Source of the DNA: Sediminibacterium sp. Gen4
GTDB lineage: Bacteria; Bacteroidota; Bacteroidia; Chitinophagales; Chitinophagaceae
NCBI GenBank assembly: GCA_013391385.1
Contig: JACBFI010000029.1
Coordinates: 1-48,225 of the forward strand
Length of the DNA: 48,225 nt
Direction: 5' to 3'
In this document: piece after piece, positions 6,565 to 15,124 of the stretch
Layout: each line of letters starts with the position of its first letter
Numbering within the stretch: position 1 is the first letter of the stretch
The notes under the pieces: model-generated
Told to the model about the DNA's origin: nothing
The model's input: the letters and a program-made list of their open reading frames with translations, nothing else
Database searches by the model: none
Made by a program: the position numbers and the translations under genes

Positions 6565-6645
6565 CTTCGGCGGGAGGCCCCAGACTTTAGGAAAAGTCGG
6601 ATAGAATGCAGAGTCTGGATGTCACTAATAATGAGAAGGTTTTAA
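6565..6645. repeat. Decayed GTCAT-type repeat
   Basis: The stretch gggaggccccagactttagg, then atagaatgcagagtctggat, then actaataatgagaaggtttt follows the order of the family core (ggaatctcctgactttag, catagagtggagaatngggatg, gctaacagtgaggggatgttt) with many substitutions. It appears to be an old or distinct subfamily member. Confidence 0.45.
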
Positions 6646-6665
6646 ATCAGCTCTAGCGCTAAAAA

Positions 6666-6905
6666 TTATGATAACATTTTCTCAGATGCCATTTGCATTC
6701 TGAAGCTTAAATCAGCATCTAGTGATTCAAAATGATAATGAAGCCGATCTTTGGGATCAATATGCATTACAAGTGTTACTTTTTTGCTATTTATTTCTGG
6801 AATAAATGGGTGAATCCATTTAGGTAATTTCGATATAAACATATCTTTTTCAGACATTTTTAATGTTTCACCATTCCACTTTTCAAATCGAATATTCTTT
6901 ATCAT
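6666..6905 (-). CDS. Hypothetical 79-residue protein downstream of rfbA
   Basis: A small soluble protein of mixed composition with no signal peptide, membrane span or recognised motif. It starts MIKNIRFEKWNGETLKMSEK and is rich in Lys and Met. The ATG at 6905 lies 25 bases after the rfbA stop on the same strand, so it is probably co-transcribed with rfbB-rfbA as the last gene. The AT-rich composition matches its neighbours. I do not recognise it, and nothing in its sequence points to nucleotide-sugar chemistry. Confidence 0.5.
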   Translation of the reverse strand: MIKNIRFEKWNGETLKMSEKDMFISKLPKWIHPFIPEINSKKVTLVMHIDPKDRLHYHFESLDADLSFRMQMASEKMLS

Positions 6906-6930
6906 CTCTAAAAATAATTTACTATATCAA

Positions 6931-7788
6931 TTATTTAAGTTGTTTTAAATATTCACCATACCCACTTTTTGCATAATGATCAGCTAAAATTAATAATTCT
7001 TCTCTATTAATATACCCCATTCTCCAAGCTACTTCTTCAATACACCCAACTTTTTGAGCTTGTCTTTTTTCAATAACACGTACAAATTCACAGGCATCGC
7101 TGAGTGAGTCAAAAGTACCTGTGTCAAGCCACGCTGTACCTCTGCCCATGATACCTACTTGCAGCTTACCTTGTTTTAAGTATTCGTTGTTAACAGTGGT
7201 TATTTCGTATTCCCCACGTGCAGATGGTTGTATGCTTTTGGCGATGTCTACTACTGTGTTATCGTAAAAATATAGACCTGGAACAGCATAATTTGATTTT
7301 GGGTTTACAGGTTTCTCTTCAATGGAAAGAGCGGTATGATTTTCATCAAATTCAACCACGCCATACCTTTCAGGATCTTGTACTTCATAGGCAAATACTG
7401 CGCCGCCATCTACATCATTAAAGGATTGTACCAATTGCACCAATCCTGCTCCATAAAAAATATTATCGCCCAGAATCAATGCAACTTTATCTGTTCCAAT
7501 AAATGATTCGCCAATGACAAATGCTTGCGCCAATCCATTTGGTGTTTCTTGTACTGCATAAGAAAATTGGCAACCCAATGTTTGCCCAGTGCCTAGAAGT
7601 CTTTGAAATTGGATACTTTCTTCAGGTGTGGTAATGATTAATATTTCTCGAATACCCGCTAGCATTAGAATTGAAAGGGGGTAATAAATCATGGGCTTAT
7701 CATAAATAGGCATGAGTTGTTTACTGATGCCTTTGGTAATGGGGTAGAGTCTGGTGCCTGAGCCGCCTGCTAAGATGATGCCTTTCAT
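6931..7788 (-). CDS. rfbA: Glucose-1-phosphate thymidylyltransferase
   Basis: RfbA (RmlA) joins dTTP and glucose-1-phosphate to give dTDP-glucose, the entry to dTDP-deoxysugars. At 285 residues it has normal length. It begins [18 protein letters not shown], the nucleotide-binding signature, followed by [18 protein letters not shown] and by [10 protein letters not shown] with the metal-binding Asp. It lies six bases after rfbB on the minus strand, a two-gene unit divergent from gmd. No rmlC or rmlD is present in the window. The product is therefore more likely used by the FdtA/FdtB genes at 26.9-30.2 kb than for rhamnose, unless rmlCD lie elsewhere. Confidence 0.97.
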   Translation of the reverse strand: MKGIILAGGSGTRLYPITKGISKQLMPIYDKPMIYYPLSILMLAGIREILIITTPEESIQFQRLLGTGQTLGCQFSYAVQETPNGLAQAFVIGESFIGTDKVALILGDNIFYGAGLVQLVQSFNDVDGGAVFAYEVQDPERYGVVEFDENHTALSIEEKPVNPKSNYAVPGLYFYDNTVVDIAKSIQPSARGEYEITTVNNEYLKQGKLQVGIMGRGTAWLDTGTFDSLSDACEFVRVIEKRQAQKVGCIEEVAWRMGYINREELLILADHYAKSGYGEYLKQLK

Positions 7789-7794
7789 AGTGAT

Positions 7795-8847
7795 TTATCT
7801 ATTTTGATACATGGTTTCATAGTAATGTTGATAATTACCAGTGGTAACATTTTTTAACCATTCAGTGTTGTTAAGATACCAATCAATAGTCGCAGAAAGA
7901 CCTTCTTCGAAAGTAACGCTTGGTTTCCATCCCAACTCTTTGTTCAATTTAGAAGCATCAATAGCATATCTTTTATCATGCCCGGGACGGTCTTTCACGT
8001 AAGTGATCAAGTTTTCACTTTGACCAGCTTGTCTTCCTAACTTTTGATCCATTAAGCGACAAAGTAATTTTACGAGATCAATATTTTTCCATTCATTGAA
8101 TCCGCCAATATTATAAGTGCTACCTCTTTGTCCTTTATGGAATATGAGGTCGATGGCTACAGCATGATCTTTTACAAATAACCAATCTCGAGTATAGTTT
8201 CCATCACCATACACCGGTAAGGGCTTTTGATGAATGATGTTATTGATGAATAGGGGGATCAGTTTTTCAGGGAAATGATTGGGGCCATAGTTATTGCTAC
8301 AATTAGAGATGATCGTAGGAATGCCATATGTTTCATGATAAGCCCGAACAAAATGATCAGAAGAAGCTTTGCTGGCTGAATAAGGTGAACGAGGGTCATA
8401 AGGAGTGGTCTCAGTGAAATAACCTGTTTCTCCCAAGCTGCCGAAAACTTCATCCGTTGAAACATGATAAAATAGGTGATCCTCTTCTTTGTTCCAAAGT
8501 TGCTTAGCTGTGTTCAATAAATTAACGGTACCTACAATATTGGTATACACAAAATCTAGAGGAGAATGAATGGATCGGTCAACATGTGATTCGGCCGCTA
8601 AATGAATGACATCCGTAATTTGATATTGCTCAAAAATTTGGCGCAAGTCTTCGGATTCTAAAATATTCGCCTTTACAAATTGATAGTTGTTATTATTTTC
8701 TACATCTCTTAGGTTCTCAAGATTTCCGGCATATGTTAATGCATCTAAGTTAATAATCTTGTAATCAGGATACTTGTTTACAAATAGATTCACTACATGT
8801 GATCCAATAAAACCCGCTCCACCTGTAATTAAAATACACTTAGTCAT
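7795..8847 (-). CDS. rfbB: dTDP-glucose 4,6-dehydratase
   Basis: RfbB (RmlB) converts dTDP-glucose to dTDP-4-keto-6-deoxyglucose using tightly bound NAD. The 350-residue length fits. Visible features are the Rossmann motif GGAGFIGSH (residues 9-17), the catalytic STDEVFG with Asp-Glu at about 132-133, and the YSASK pair Tyr156/Lys160. The RDWLFVKDH and RPGHDKRYAID segments are typical of RmlB. The gene is the first of the rfbB-rfbA unit. The 118-base gap to gmd must hold divergent promoters. Confidence 0.97.
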   Translation of the reverse strand: MTKCILITGGAGFIGSHVVNLFVNKYPDYKIINLDALTYAGNLENLRDVENNNNYQFVKANILESEDLRQIFEQYQITDVIHLAAESHVDRSIHSPLDFVYTNIVGTVNLLNTAKQLWNKEEDHLFYHVSTDEVFGSLGETGYFTETTPYDPRSPYSASKASSDHFVRAYHETYGIPTIISNCSNNYGPNHFPEKLIPLFINNIIHQKPLPVYGDGNYTRDWLFVKDHAVAIDLIFHKGQRGSTYNIGGFNEWKNIDLVKLLCRLMDQKLGRQAGQSENLITYVKDRPGHDKRYAIDASKLNKELGWKPSVTFEEGLSATIDWYLNNTEWLKNVTTGNYQHYYETMYQNR

Positions 8848-8965
8848 AAATTAATTATTGTCAAATTGCCACGAAAATAGCTTTCATGTATTAATTATTC
8901 AATATTATCTTGGTAAGAGAAGTTAATCGCCTATAAAAGTTAATATTGCAAAATAATTCTAGGGA
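8848..8965. promoter_or_regulatory. Divergent promoter region between rfbB and gmd
   Basis: This very AT-rich gap of 118 bases separates two divergently transcribed nucleotide-sugar units. On the plus strand, TAATATTG (about 8941-8948) differs by one base from the Bacteroidota -7 consensus TAnnTTTG and lies close to the gmd start. On the minus strand, TATTTTCG about 40 bases upstream of the rfbB start is also one base off. Both assignments are by eye and weak. The presence of promoters in the gap is near certain from the gene layout alone. Confidence 0.45.
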
Positions 8966-10075
8966 ATGAAAAAAGCTCTCATCACAGGTATTACCGGACA
9001 AGATGGTGCCTATTTAGCTGATTTATTACTGCAAAAAGGCTACGAAGTACATGGTATCAAAAGAAGAAGTTCTTTATTCAATACCCAACGAATCGATCAT
9101 ATTTACCAGGACCCTCATATCGCTAACAGAAATCTAGTTTTGCATTATGGAGATCTATCTGATGCCTCAAACCTAATACGCATTATCCAAGAAGTGCAAC
9201 CTGATGAAATTTATAATCTGGGTGCGATGAGTCATGTAAAAGTGAGCTTTGAAACACCAGAGTATACGGGTAATGTAGATGGCTTGGGTACCCTGCGTAT
9301 TTTAGAAGCAGTTCGTTTATTAGGACTCACGCAAAAGACAAAAATATATCAGGCTTCTACCTCAGAATTATATGGATTGGTACAGGAAGTGCCTCAAAAA
9401 GAAACCACTCCTTTCTATCCACGTTCTCCCTATGGTGTTGCTAAATTATACGGCTACTGGATCACCGTCAACTATCGAGAAGCCTATAACATGTATGCCT
9501 GTAATGGTATTCTTTTCAACCACGAATCACCTACACGCGGAGAAACTTTCGTCACCCGTAAGATCACCCGAGCGGTAGCCAAAATTGCACTGGGTTTGCA
9601 AGATTGCCTTTACATCGGTAACCTAGACGCCCAACGCGACTGGGGTCATGCCAAAGACTATGTAGAAGCCATGTGGCTTATGTTACAACAAGAGCACCCC
9701 GAAGACTTCGTCATTGCTACAGGCATCACTACACGCATTCGGGATTTTATCAGTATGGCTTTTGCTGAGGTAGGTATTGAGTTGCGTTTTGAAGGTTCAG
9801 GTGATCAAGAGATTGGAGTGGTGAGCGCTTGTAAAGGTTCTTACACAGTACCGATTGGAACTCCTGTTGTAAAAGTTGATACTCAGTATTATCGTCCTAC
9901 TGAAGTAGACTTATTGATCGGTGATTCGACCAAGGCTAAAGAGAAATTGGGCTGGCAACCGAAGTACTCACTTGCTGATATGGTGAAAGAAATGGTAGAA
10001 AGCGACCTGAGATTGTTTGAGAAACAACAGTTTTTGAAAAATAACGGATACGATATCCGAAACGAATTCGAATAA
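8966..10075 (+). CDS. gmd: GDP-mannose 4,6-dehydratase
   Basis: Gmd makes GDP-4-keto-6-deoxymannose from GDP-mannose, using NADP; it is the first step to GDP-L-fucose. The 369 residues match the family. Motifs include [15 protein letters not shown] at the N-terminus, then [17 protein letters not shown], the Ser-Thr of QASTSELYG, and YGVAK with Tyr156 and Lys160. The nucleotide-binding [19 protein letters not shown] segment is also present. It is followed 126 bases later by fcl, with a long inverted repeat between them. Together they would supply fucose for the surface glycan encoded downstream, although no fucosyltransferase is certain. Confidence 0.97.
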   Translation: MKKALITGITGQDGAYLADLLLQKGYEVHGIKRRSSLFNTQRIDHIYQDPHIANRNLVLHYGDLSDASNLIRIIQEVQPDEIYNLGAMSHVKVSFETPEYTGNVDGLGTLRILEAVRLLGLTQKTKIYQASTSELYGLVQEVPQKETTPFYPRSPYGVAKLYGYWITVNYREAYNMYACNGILFNHESPTRGETFVTRKITRAVAKIALGLQDCLYIGNLDAQRDWGHAKDYVEAMWLMLQQEHPEDFVIATGITTRIRDFISMAFAEVGIELRFEGSGDQEIGVVSACKGSYTVPIGTPVVKVDTQYYRPTEVDLLIGDSTKAKEKLGWQPKYSLADMVKEMVESDLRLFEKQQFLKNNGYDIRNEFE

Positions 10076-10105
10076 CGACCTCTCTCCGTGAAACTCCGTG
10101 AAAAA

Positions 10106-10158
10106 CTCTGTGCAACTCTGTGGTTAAAGTTCTTTTGTAACCACAGAGTTGCACAGAG
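10106..10158. terminator. Long perfect inverted repeat between gmd and fcl
   Basis: Two perfectly complementary 21-base arms (10106-10126 and 10138-10158), beginning ctctgtgcaactctgtgg, flank an 11-base loop. Further partial copies of the arm sequence surround it (ctccgtgaaactccgtg before, gcagagttgcacagag after). There is no T-run after the stem, so classic intrinsic termination is doubtful. It may stabilise transcript ends or be an extragenic palindrome of the same type as others in this genome. Confidence 0.5.
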
Positions 10159-10201
10159 TAATGGCGCAGAGTTGCACAGAGGGATTTAATGAATCCTAAT
10201 C

Positions 10202-11155
10202 ATGAATAAAGAGTCGAAAATATATGTTGCTGGACACAAAGGGATGGTAGGGAGTGCCATAGTAAGAAAGTTAGAAGCAGAGGGCTATACCAATCTTGTA
10301 TTGCGGAACTCTAAAGAATTAGATCTTCGCAATCAACAAGCTGTAGATACATTCTTTGCAACCGAAAAACCCGAATATGTATTCCTCGCAGCAGCCAAGG
10401 TAGGAGGGATACAGGCGAATAATACTTATCGGGCAGACTTTATTTATGAGAACCTGATGATAGAAGCAAATGTGATTCATGCTGCTTACCAACACAAGGT
10501 TCAGAAATTATTGTTTTTGGGGTCTTCTTGTATTTACCCTAAGCTGGCGCCACAGCCTTTGAAAGAAGAATCTTTATTATCCGGTTATCTGGAGCCCACC
10601 AATCAACCCTACGCCATTGCAAAGATTGCCGGGATAGAATTGTGTGATGCATATAGAAGGCAATATGGTTGTGATTTTATTTCTGCAATGCCAACCAATT
10701 TGTATGGCCCGAATGACAATTATGATTTAGAGAAATCACATGTATTACCGGCCTTACTGAGGAAATTCATGACTGCCGTTGAAAATGGGGACGAGTCTGT
10801 AACCGTTTGGGGCAGAGGAACACCGCTTCGAGAGTTTTTACATGTGGATGATATGGCTGCCGCTTGTTTATTTCTAATGCAAAAGGTTTCTGCTACAAGT
10901 ATGCCCGCAAATGAGCTCGCCATGTGGAATGTAGGATTAGGCTCAGATATCTCTATCGCCGATTTAGCTCAGTTGATCGGAACGATCACCGGCTTCCAGG
11001 GAACCATCCACTTCGACGCCACCAAACCCGACGGCACCCCCCGCAAACTCATGGATGTCTCCAAGCTAAAAGCTCTAGGCTGGCAAGCTTCCATCTCATT
11101 AGAAGACGGGATTCGACAAGTTTACAATGACTTAATGATCAATCGACCCTGGTGA
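10202..11155 (+). CDS. fcl: GDP-L-fucose synthase
   Basis: Fcl (WcaG) epimerises and reduces GDP-4-keto-6-deoxymannose to GDP-L-fucose with NADPH. At 317 residues it has family length. Clear motifs are [16 protein letters not shown] at the N-terminus, [14 protein letters not shown], the [15 protein letters not shown] segment with the catalytic Ser and Cys, and YAIAK with Tyr137 and Lys141. It pairs with gmd upstream. It is followed by a 360-base gap with promoter-like features, so it ends the fucose unit before the large polysaccharide operon. Confidence 0.97.
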   Translation: MNKESKIYVAGHKGMVGSAIVRKLEAEGYTNLVLRNSKELDLRNQQAVDTFFATEKPEYVFLAAAKVGGIQANNTYRADFIYENLMIEANVIHAAYQHKVQKLLFLGSSCIYPKLAPQPLKEESLLSGYLEPTNQPYAIAKIAGIELCDAYRRQYGCDFISAMPTNLYGPNDNYDLEKSHVLPALLRKFMTAVENGDESVTVWGRGTPLREFLHVDDMAAACLFLMQKVSATSMPANELAMWNVGLGSDISIADLAQLIGTITGFQGTIHFDATKPDGTPRKLMDVSKLKALGWQASISLEDGIRQVYNDLMINRPW

Positions 11156-11194
11156 ATAGTTACTGCTTTTAACACTAAGTAAAAATGTGAGGAA

Positions 11195-11208
11195 TAAATA
11201 CGTATTTA
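11195..11208. promoter_or_regulatory. 14-base perfect palindrome upstream of the polysaccharide operon
   Basis: The sequence taaatacgtattta is perfectly self-complementary and lies 40 bases after the fcl stop. It lies about 90 bases upstream of the putative -7 element at 11287. It is AT-rich and operator-like, but no regulator can be named. Confidence 0.35.
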
Positions 11209-11216
11209 CTCTAAAA

Positions 11217-11248
11217 ACCTAGTACCTAGCACCTAGTACCCAGTACCC
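11217..11248. repeat. Heptamer repeat acctagt x4
   Basis: Four imperfect seven-base units, acctagt, acctagc, acctagt and acccagt, are followed by a partial accc. The short-period style is like the octamer arrays of the first 4 kb, but the sequence is different. The array lies upstream of the putative operon promoter. Confidence 0.75.
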
Positions 11249-11286
11249 TTCCTCAACAAGAATATTTTTTAAATCCCCCCATCCCC

Positions 11287-11294
11287 TATATTTG
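11287..11294 (+). promoter_or_regulatory. Candidate Bacteroidota -7 promoter element
   Basis: TATATTTG fits the TAnnTTTG consensus of Bacteroidota primary sigma factor promoters exactly. It lies about 220 bases before the start of the export gene. A clear -33 TTG was not found; the upstream spacer is T- and C-rich. If used, it gives a long leader containing the direct repeats at 11404-11435 and the hairpin at 11454-11490. The assignment is by consensus only. Confidence 0.45.
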
Positions 11295-11403
11295 CAACCT
11301 GAACCAAATTTATCCCCCCAATTTTAGCGGTTCAGTTGGTTATTATGCTTTGATTTTCTTAACATTGCATTGATTTTTCAATCTTTTGTTTTGGATATTT
11401 TTT

Positions 11404-11435
11404 TGTACCGAAAAGGGCTGAAAAATGTACCGAAA
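11404..11435 (+). promoter_or_regulatory. Twin tgtaccgaaa sites in the operon leader
   Basis: The decamer tgtaccgaaa occurs at 11404-11413 and 11426-11435, 22 bases apart from start to start, which is about two DNA turns. Same-face twin sites of this kind suit a dimeric DNA-binding protein, or could be paired RNA elements in the leader. No regulator is identified. Confidence 0.4.
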
Positions 11436-11453
11436 TTCCCTTTTTTACGTATA

Positions 11454-11490
11454 TGGTTTCGCCATTATGTGACTGAGGTTGGCGAAGCCA
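11454..11490 (+). promoter_or_regulatory. Leader hairpin just before the export gene
   Basis: The arms tggtttcgcca (11454-11464) and tggcgaagcca (11480-11490) form an 11-pair stem with one G-U pair and a 15-base loop. It ends 25 bases before the ATG at 11516. It could influence translation or transcript stability of the first gene in the operon. Confidence 0.5.
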
Positions 11491-11515
11491 TGTTTTGAAT
11501 CCTTATATTAGGTCT

Positions 11516-13984
11516 ATGAAAATGCATTTTTTATTGAGGTTTACTATTGTTACTTTATTCTTTCTAGCTGCTTCCACGCTGCAGGCTCAGGATATTTTGA
11601 AAGGCAAGGATCTAAGTGCGCTCAAAGTGGATCAGTTGTCTGATGCGGATATTGCCAAATTGAAAGCTCAGTTGAATGAATCTAAGATGACTATTGAGCA
11701 GGCTGAACAAATGGCATTGGCAAAAGGAATGAGTGCAGCTGAGTTTGCTAAGTTAAAAGCCAGATTGAATGCAGGTGCCCAAGGTCAAAAAGCTACCGGT
11801 GCACTAAAGTCAGACTCCAAGGGTAATGGTAAAACGATCGAAAAACAAAATAACAGTACTGATTCGTTGGATACTGAACAATATGAAAAGAAAAAGCCAC
11901 AGCCATTGATTAATCCTCTGATCTTTGGTTCAGAATTGTATACTTCTGTGGCGCCGAATTTTGAACCCAATCTGAAATTGGCCACTCCTTTGAATTATGT
12001 ATTGGGACCTGATGATGAATTGTTGGTAACTGTGTACGGAGTTCAGGAATATACGGGGGAGTTATTAGTGTCAGATGAAGGCAATATCAATGTGCCCAAT
12101 GTGGGGCAAATAAGAGTAGCAGGTTTGACCATTGAAGCCGCTACACAGAAGTTGAAAGCCATGCTAGGGAATCGTGTGTATCCTTATTTAAAAAATGGAG
12201 GATCTAAATTATCTGTTACGTTGAATAAAATCAGAAGTATCAAGGTAACGGTGATAGGCGCAAATAGACCCGGTAATTATACATTGTCTTCTTTATCTAC
12301 TGTATTCAATGCTTTGTATGTTGCAGGTGGCCCAACAGAGTTTGGTAGTTTTCGTGAAATAGAGTTGGTGCGTAATAACAAAGTGGAGCGCAAGATCGAT
12401 TTGTATCGGATGTTATTGAAAGGAGATCAATCAGATAATATAGGTCTGAAAGACAATGATGTGATTCGTATTCCAGCCTATAAAAAAAGAGTGGAGTTGC
12501 AAGGGCAAGTGAAAAGACCGGGTATTTTTGAAGTATTACCGGGAGAGCGTTTTCAACAAGTACTGGAATTTGCATCCGGTTTTACTGATACAGCGTATAC
12601 GGCTATTGTGAAAGCTTTTCAAAACAGTGATAGGGAAAGAAAAGTTAAAGATGTATCGGCATTAGAGTACCAACAATACCAGCCTGAGTCAGGTGATGTA
12701 TTCGTGGTATCCAAAATTTTAAACCGCTTTCAGAATAGGGTCAAGATCAATGGGGCTGTATTTAGACCCGATGTGTACGAGTTAACTAACGGTTTAACGG
12801 TTGGTGACTTGATCCGCAAAGCGGATGGTTTAAAAGAAGACGCTTATACTGGTAGGGCACAGATATTACGTTTACAAGATGATTTAAGAAGATCCATTTT
12901 ATCTTTTGATGTACGCAAGGCTTTGTCAGGTGATGCAGTACATAATTTACTATTAAAACGTGAAGATGAGATTTTGATTAGTTCTGTATTGGATTTACGT
13001 GATTCTTTTAAGGTAACGATTCAGGGTGAGATCAGAATTCCGGGGGAATATGATTTTGTAGAGAACCTCACTTTACGAGATATTATACTACAAGCAGGGG
13101 GGGTTACTGATGCGGCTTATAAGAGTATAGAAATTGCACGATTAATCAAAAGAGATAGTATTGCGCCTACCGATAATAGAGCCAGTTCTATTATCAACAC
13201 AGAGATCGATGGAGATCTTAGTATTGGGGCTGGTGCGGTTCATATTATGCCCTATGATGTAATTACGGTCCGTAGAAAAGCTGGCTATACTTTACCTGAA
13301 ACAGTAACAATCTCAGGTCAGGTACAATATCCAGGTCCTTATGCTTTGAGTAACAGAAGCGAACGAGTAAGTGATCTATTGAAACGCTCAGGTGGCTATA
13401 CTCCCGATGCTTATCCAGCTGGTGCTTATATCAAACGGTATTTGACGGATGAAGAAAAGAAGAAAAAAGAAGCAGCTAAAGAGATACAGAAAAATATTAG
13501 CAATAAAGATACCGCTACTCTAAGAGAGCTTGAAGAAGGCAGCAAAAAAGAGTTTGTGAGGGTGCCCATTGATCTTCCTTCTATTATGAATAATCCAGGA
13601 TCTATTGAAGATCTGGTTCTGCGTATCAATGATGAATTAGTAATCCCTAAGTTTGATGCGCAAGTAAAAATTAGTGGGGCTGTATTATTAGAGACGCAAG
13701 TGCCATTTAGTGAAAAAAATACTTTCAAAGATTACATTAGTAGTGCCGGTGGATTTAGTGGAGATTCATGGATTAAAAATTCTTATGTTGTTTATGCAAA
13801 TGGAAAAGCTGCTACTACCAAAAGATTTCTGTTTTTTAAAGCATACCCCAAAATATTTCCAGGAAGCGAAATTATTGTCCCTAAAAAGCCTGAAAGAAAA
13901 GGTATGACTACCGGTGAAATTATTGGTATTTCAAGTGCAATGGCTAGCTTAGCTGGCGTTGTAATTGCAATTTTAAGATTATAA
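11516..13984 (+). CDS. SLBB-domain polysaccharide export protein (Wza-like)
   Basis: This is probably the outer-membrane export channel for the glycan. The 822 residues start with a signal peptide (MKMHFLLRFTIVTLFFLAAS, cleavage near LQAQD). A charged helical segment follows, then a polysaccharide-export domain (LGPDDELLVTVYGVQEYTGE). Six SLBB-like repeats come next, each with a pattern such as QGQVKRPGIFEV or SGQVQYPGPYAL ahead of an AGG or SGG turn. The C-terminus has a hydrophobic helix (GEIIGISSAMASLAGVVIAI). A TTG-initiated frame starts at 11495, but ATG at 11516 begins right at the signal peptide. It is the first gene of the plus-strand operon, preceded by a structured leader. Confidence 0.92.
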   Translation: MKMHFLLRFTIVTLFFLAASTLQAQDILKGKDLSALKVDQLSDADIAKLKAQLNESKMTIEQAEQMALAKGMSAAEFAKLKARLNAGAQGQKATGALKSDSKGNGKTIEKQNNSTDSLDTEQYEKKKPQPLINPLIFGSELYTSVAPNFEPNLKLATPLNYVLGPDDELLVTVYGVQEYTGELLVSDEGNINVPNVGQIRVAGLTIEAATQKLKAMLGNRVYPYLKNGGSKLSVTLNKIRSIKVTVIGANRPGNYTLSSLSTVFNALYVAGGPTEFGSFREIELVRNNKVERKIDLYRMLLKGDQSDNIGLKDNDVIRIPAYKKRVELQGQVKRPGIFEVLPGERFQQVLEFASGFTDTAYTAIVKAFQNSDRERKVKDVSALEYQQYQPESGDVFVVSKILNRFQNRVKINGAVFRPDVYELTNGLTVGDLIRKADGLKEDAYTGRAQILRLQDDLRRSILSFDVRKALSGDAVHNLLLKREDEILISSVLDLRDSFKVTIQGEIRIPGEYDFVENLTLRDIILQAGGVTDAAYKSIEIARLIKRDSIAPTDNRASSIINTEIDGDLSIGAGAVHIMPYDVITVRRKAGYTLPETVTISGQVQYPGPYALSNRSERVSDLLKRSGGYTPDAYPAGAYIKRYLTDEEKKKKEAAKEIQKNISNKDTATLRELEEGSKKEFVRVPIDLPSIMNNPGSIEDLVLRINDELVIPKFDAQVKISGAVLLETQVPFSEKNTFKDYISSAGGFSGDSWIKNSYVVYANGKAATTKRFLFFKAYPKIFPGSEIIVPKKPERKGMTTGEIIGISSAMASLAGVVIAILRL

Positions 13985-13998
13985 GTTAATATTCGAGT

Positions 13999-15096
13999 AT
14001 GGTTGAACATTCAAATCAAATTCCGACTCTTGCATCTGATGAAGTAACTCTTAAGGATATCATTCAGAAAGTTGAAAACAACTTACTTTATGTAAAAAAA
14101 AGGTGGAAGGTGATTTTTGTTGCGTCACTTATTGGTGGAATGTTTGGATTTGGTTATGCATATGTGCAAAAAACAAATTATATAGCAACATTAACATTTG
14201 CTCTCGAAGATGAGAAAAGTAACGGAGGATTAGGAGGAGCATTAGGATTAGCCAGTTCATTAGGGTTAGATCTCGGAGGCGGTGCTGGGGGGGCTTTTAG
14301 TGGTCCAAACCTTACTGCATTGATGAAGAGTAGAAGGTTAGTGGAGCAGGCATTGCTAAGTTCTGTAATCCTACCCAAAGGAGATACTATTACACTCGCT
14401 GAAATGTACATTTCTTTTAATAAATGGCGAGAAAAATGGGAAAAAAACACTCCATCTTTTAATAAAAAGCTACAATTTCTACCATATTCAAAAAGAGAGA
14501 ATTTCTCATTGCAGCAGGATAGTGTGCTTGAAAGAATCTATTCAAAAATTATTTACGAAAATCTAGTTATTGAACAAAAAGACAAAAAGGTTTCTATTAT
14601 CAGTATTGAAGTTAAAACTGAACATGAACTTTTCTCGAAATATTTTGCAGAAGCTCTTGCAAAGGTTGTATCTGATTTTTACGTTGACACTAAAAGCCGA
14701 AAAGCAAAAATTAATGTATCGATATTAGAGAGGCAAACTGATTCGATCAGAACTGAGTTGAATAATGCAATTACTGGAGTCGCAGTAGCAAATGATAATA
14801 CCTACAATTTAAACCCTGCATTTAATATTCAAAGAACTCCTTCTACGAGAAAACAGATCGATGTACAAGCAAATACGGCTATTTTGACAGAACTTGTAAA
14901 AAATTTGGAGCTTGCTCGTGTAACTTTAAGACGTGAAACGCCTTTAATTCAACCCATTGATGCTCCTATATTACCTTTACTTAAAGAGAATAAAAGTGGG
15001 CTAGGACTTTTTATTAAGGGAAGTTTGATAATATCAATTCTTACCTTAATTGGATTACTTGGTCAAAAATCTTGGCGTGAAATAATGAATAAATAA
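13999..15096 (+). CDS. Wzz-like chain-length determinant protein
   Basis: A polysaccharide co-polymerase of the inner membrane that controls glycan length and works with Wzy and the export channel. The 365 residues have an N-terminal span (about 36-56, VIFVASLIGGMFGFGYAYVQ), a periplasmic region with a Gly-rich stretch near 75-95, coiled-coil-prone segments, and a C-terminal span (about 334-354). No cytoplasmic tyrosine-kinase domain follows, so this is the short, kinase-free type. A PIDAPILPL segment precedes the second span, as usual for Wzz proteins. It starts 14 bases after the export gene. From here the sequence becomes more AT-rich. Confidence 0.88.
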   Translation: MVEHSNQIPTLASDEVTLKDIIQKVENNLLYVKKRWKVIFVASLIGGMFGFGYAYVQKTNYIATLTFALEDEKSNGGLGGALGLASSLGLDLGGGAGGAFSGPNLTALMKSRRLVEQALLSSVILPKGDTITLAEMYISFNKWREKWEKNTPSFNKKLQFLPYSKRENFSLQQDSVLERIYSKIIYENLVIEQKDKKVSIISIEVKTEHELFSKYFAEALAKVVSDFYVDTKSRKAKINVSILERQTDSIRTELNNAITGVAVANDNTYNLNPAFNIQRTPSTRKQIDVQANTAILTELVKNLELARVTLRRETPLIQPIDAPILPLLKENKSGLGLFIKGSLIISILTLIGLLGQKSWREIMNK

Positions 15097-15124
15097 TGAT
15101 TTTAATATAAACATTGAATTTAAA

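Noticed and set aside
11495-11515. TTG start for the export protein
   Set aside because: The seven extra residues precede a standard signal peptide that begins at the ATG at 11516.
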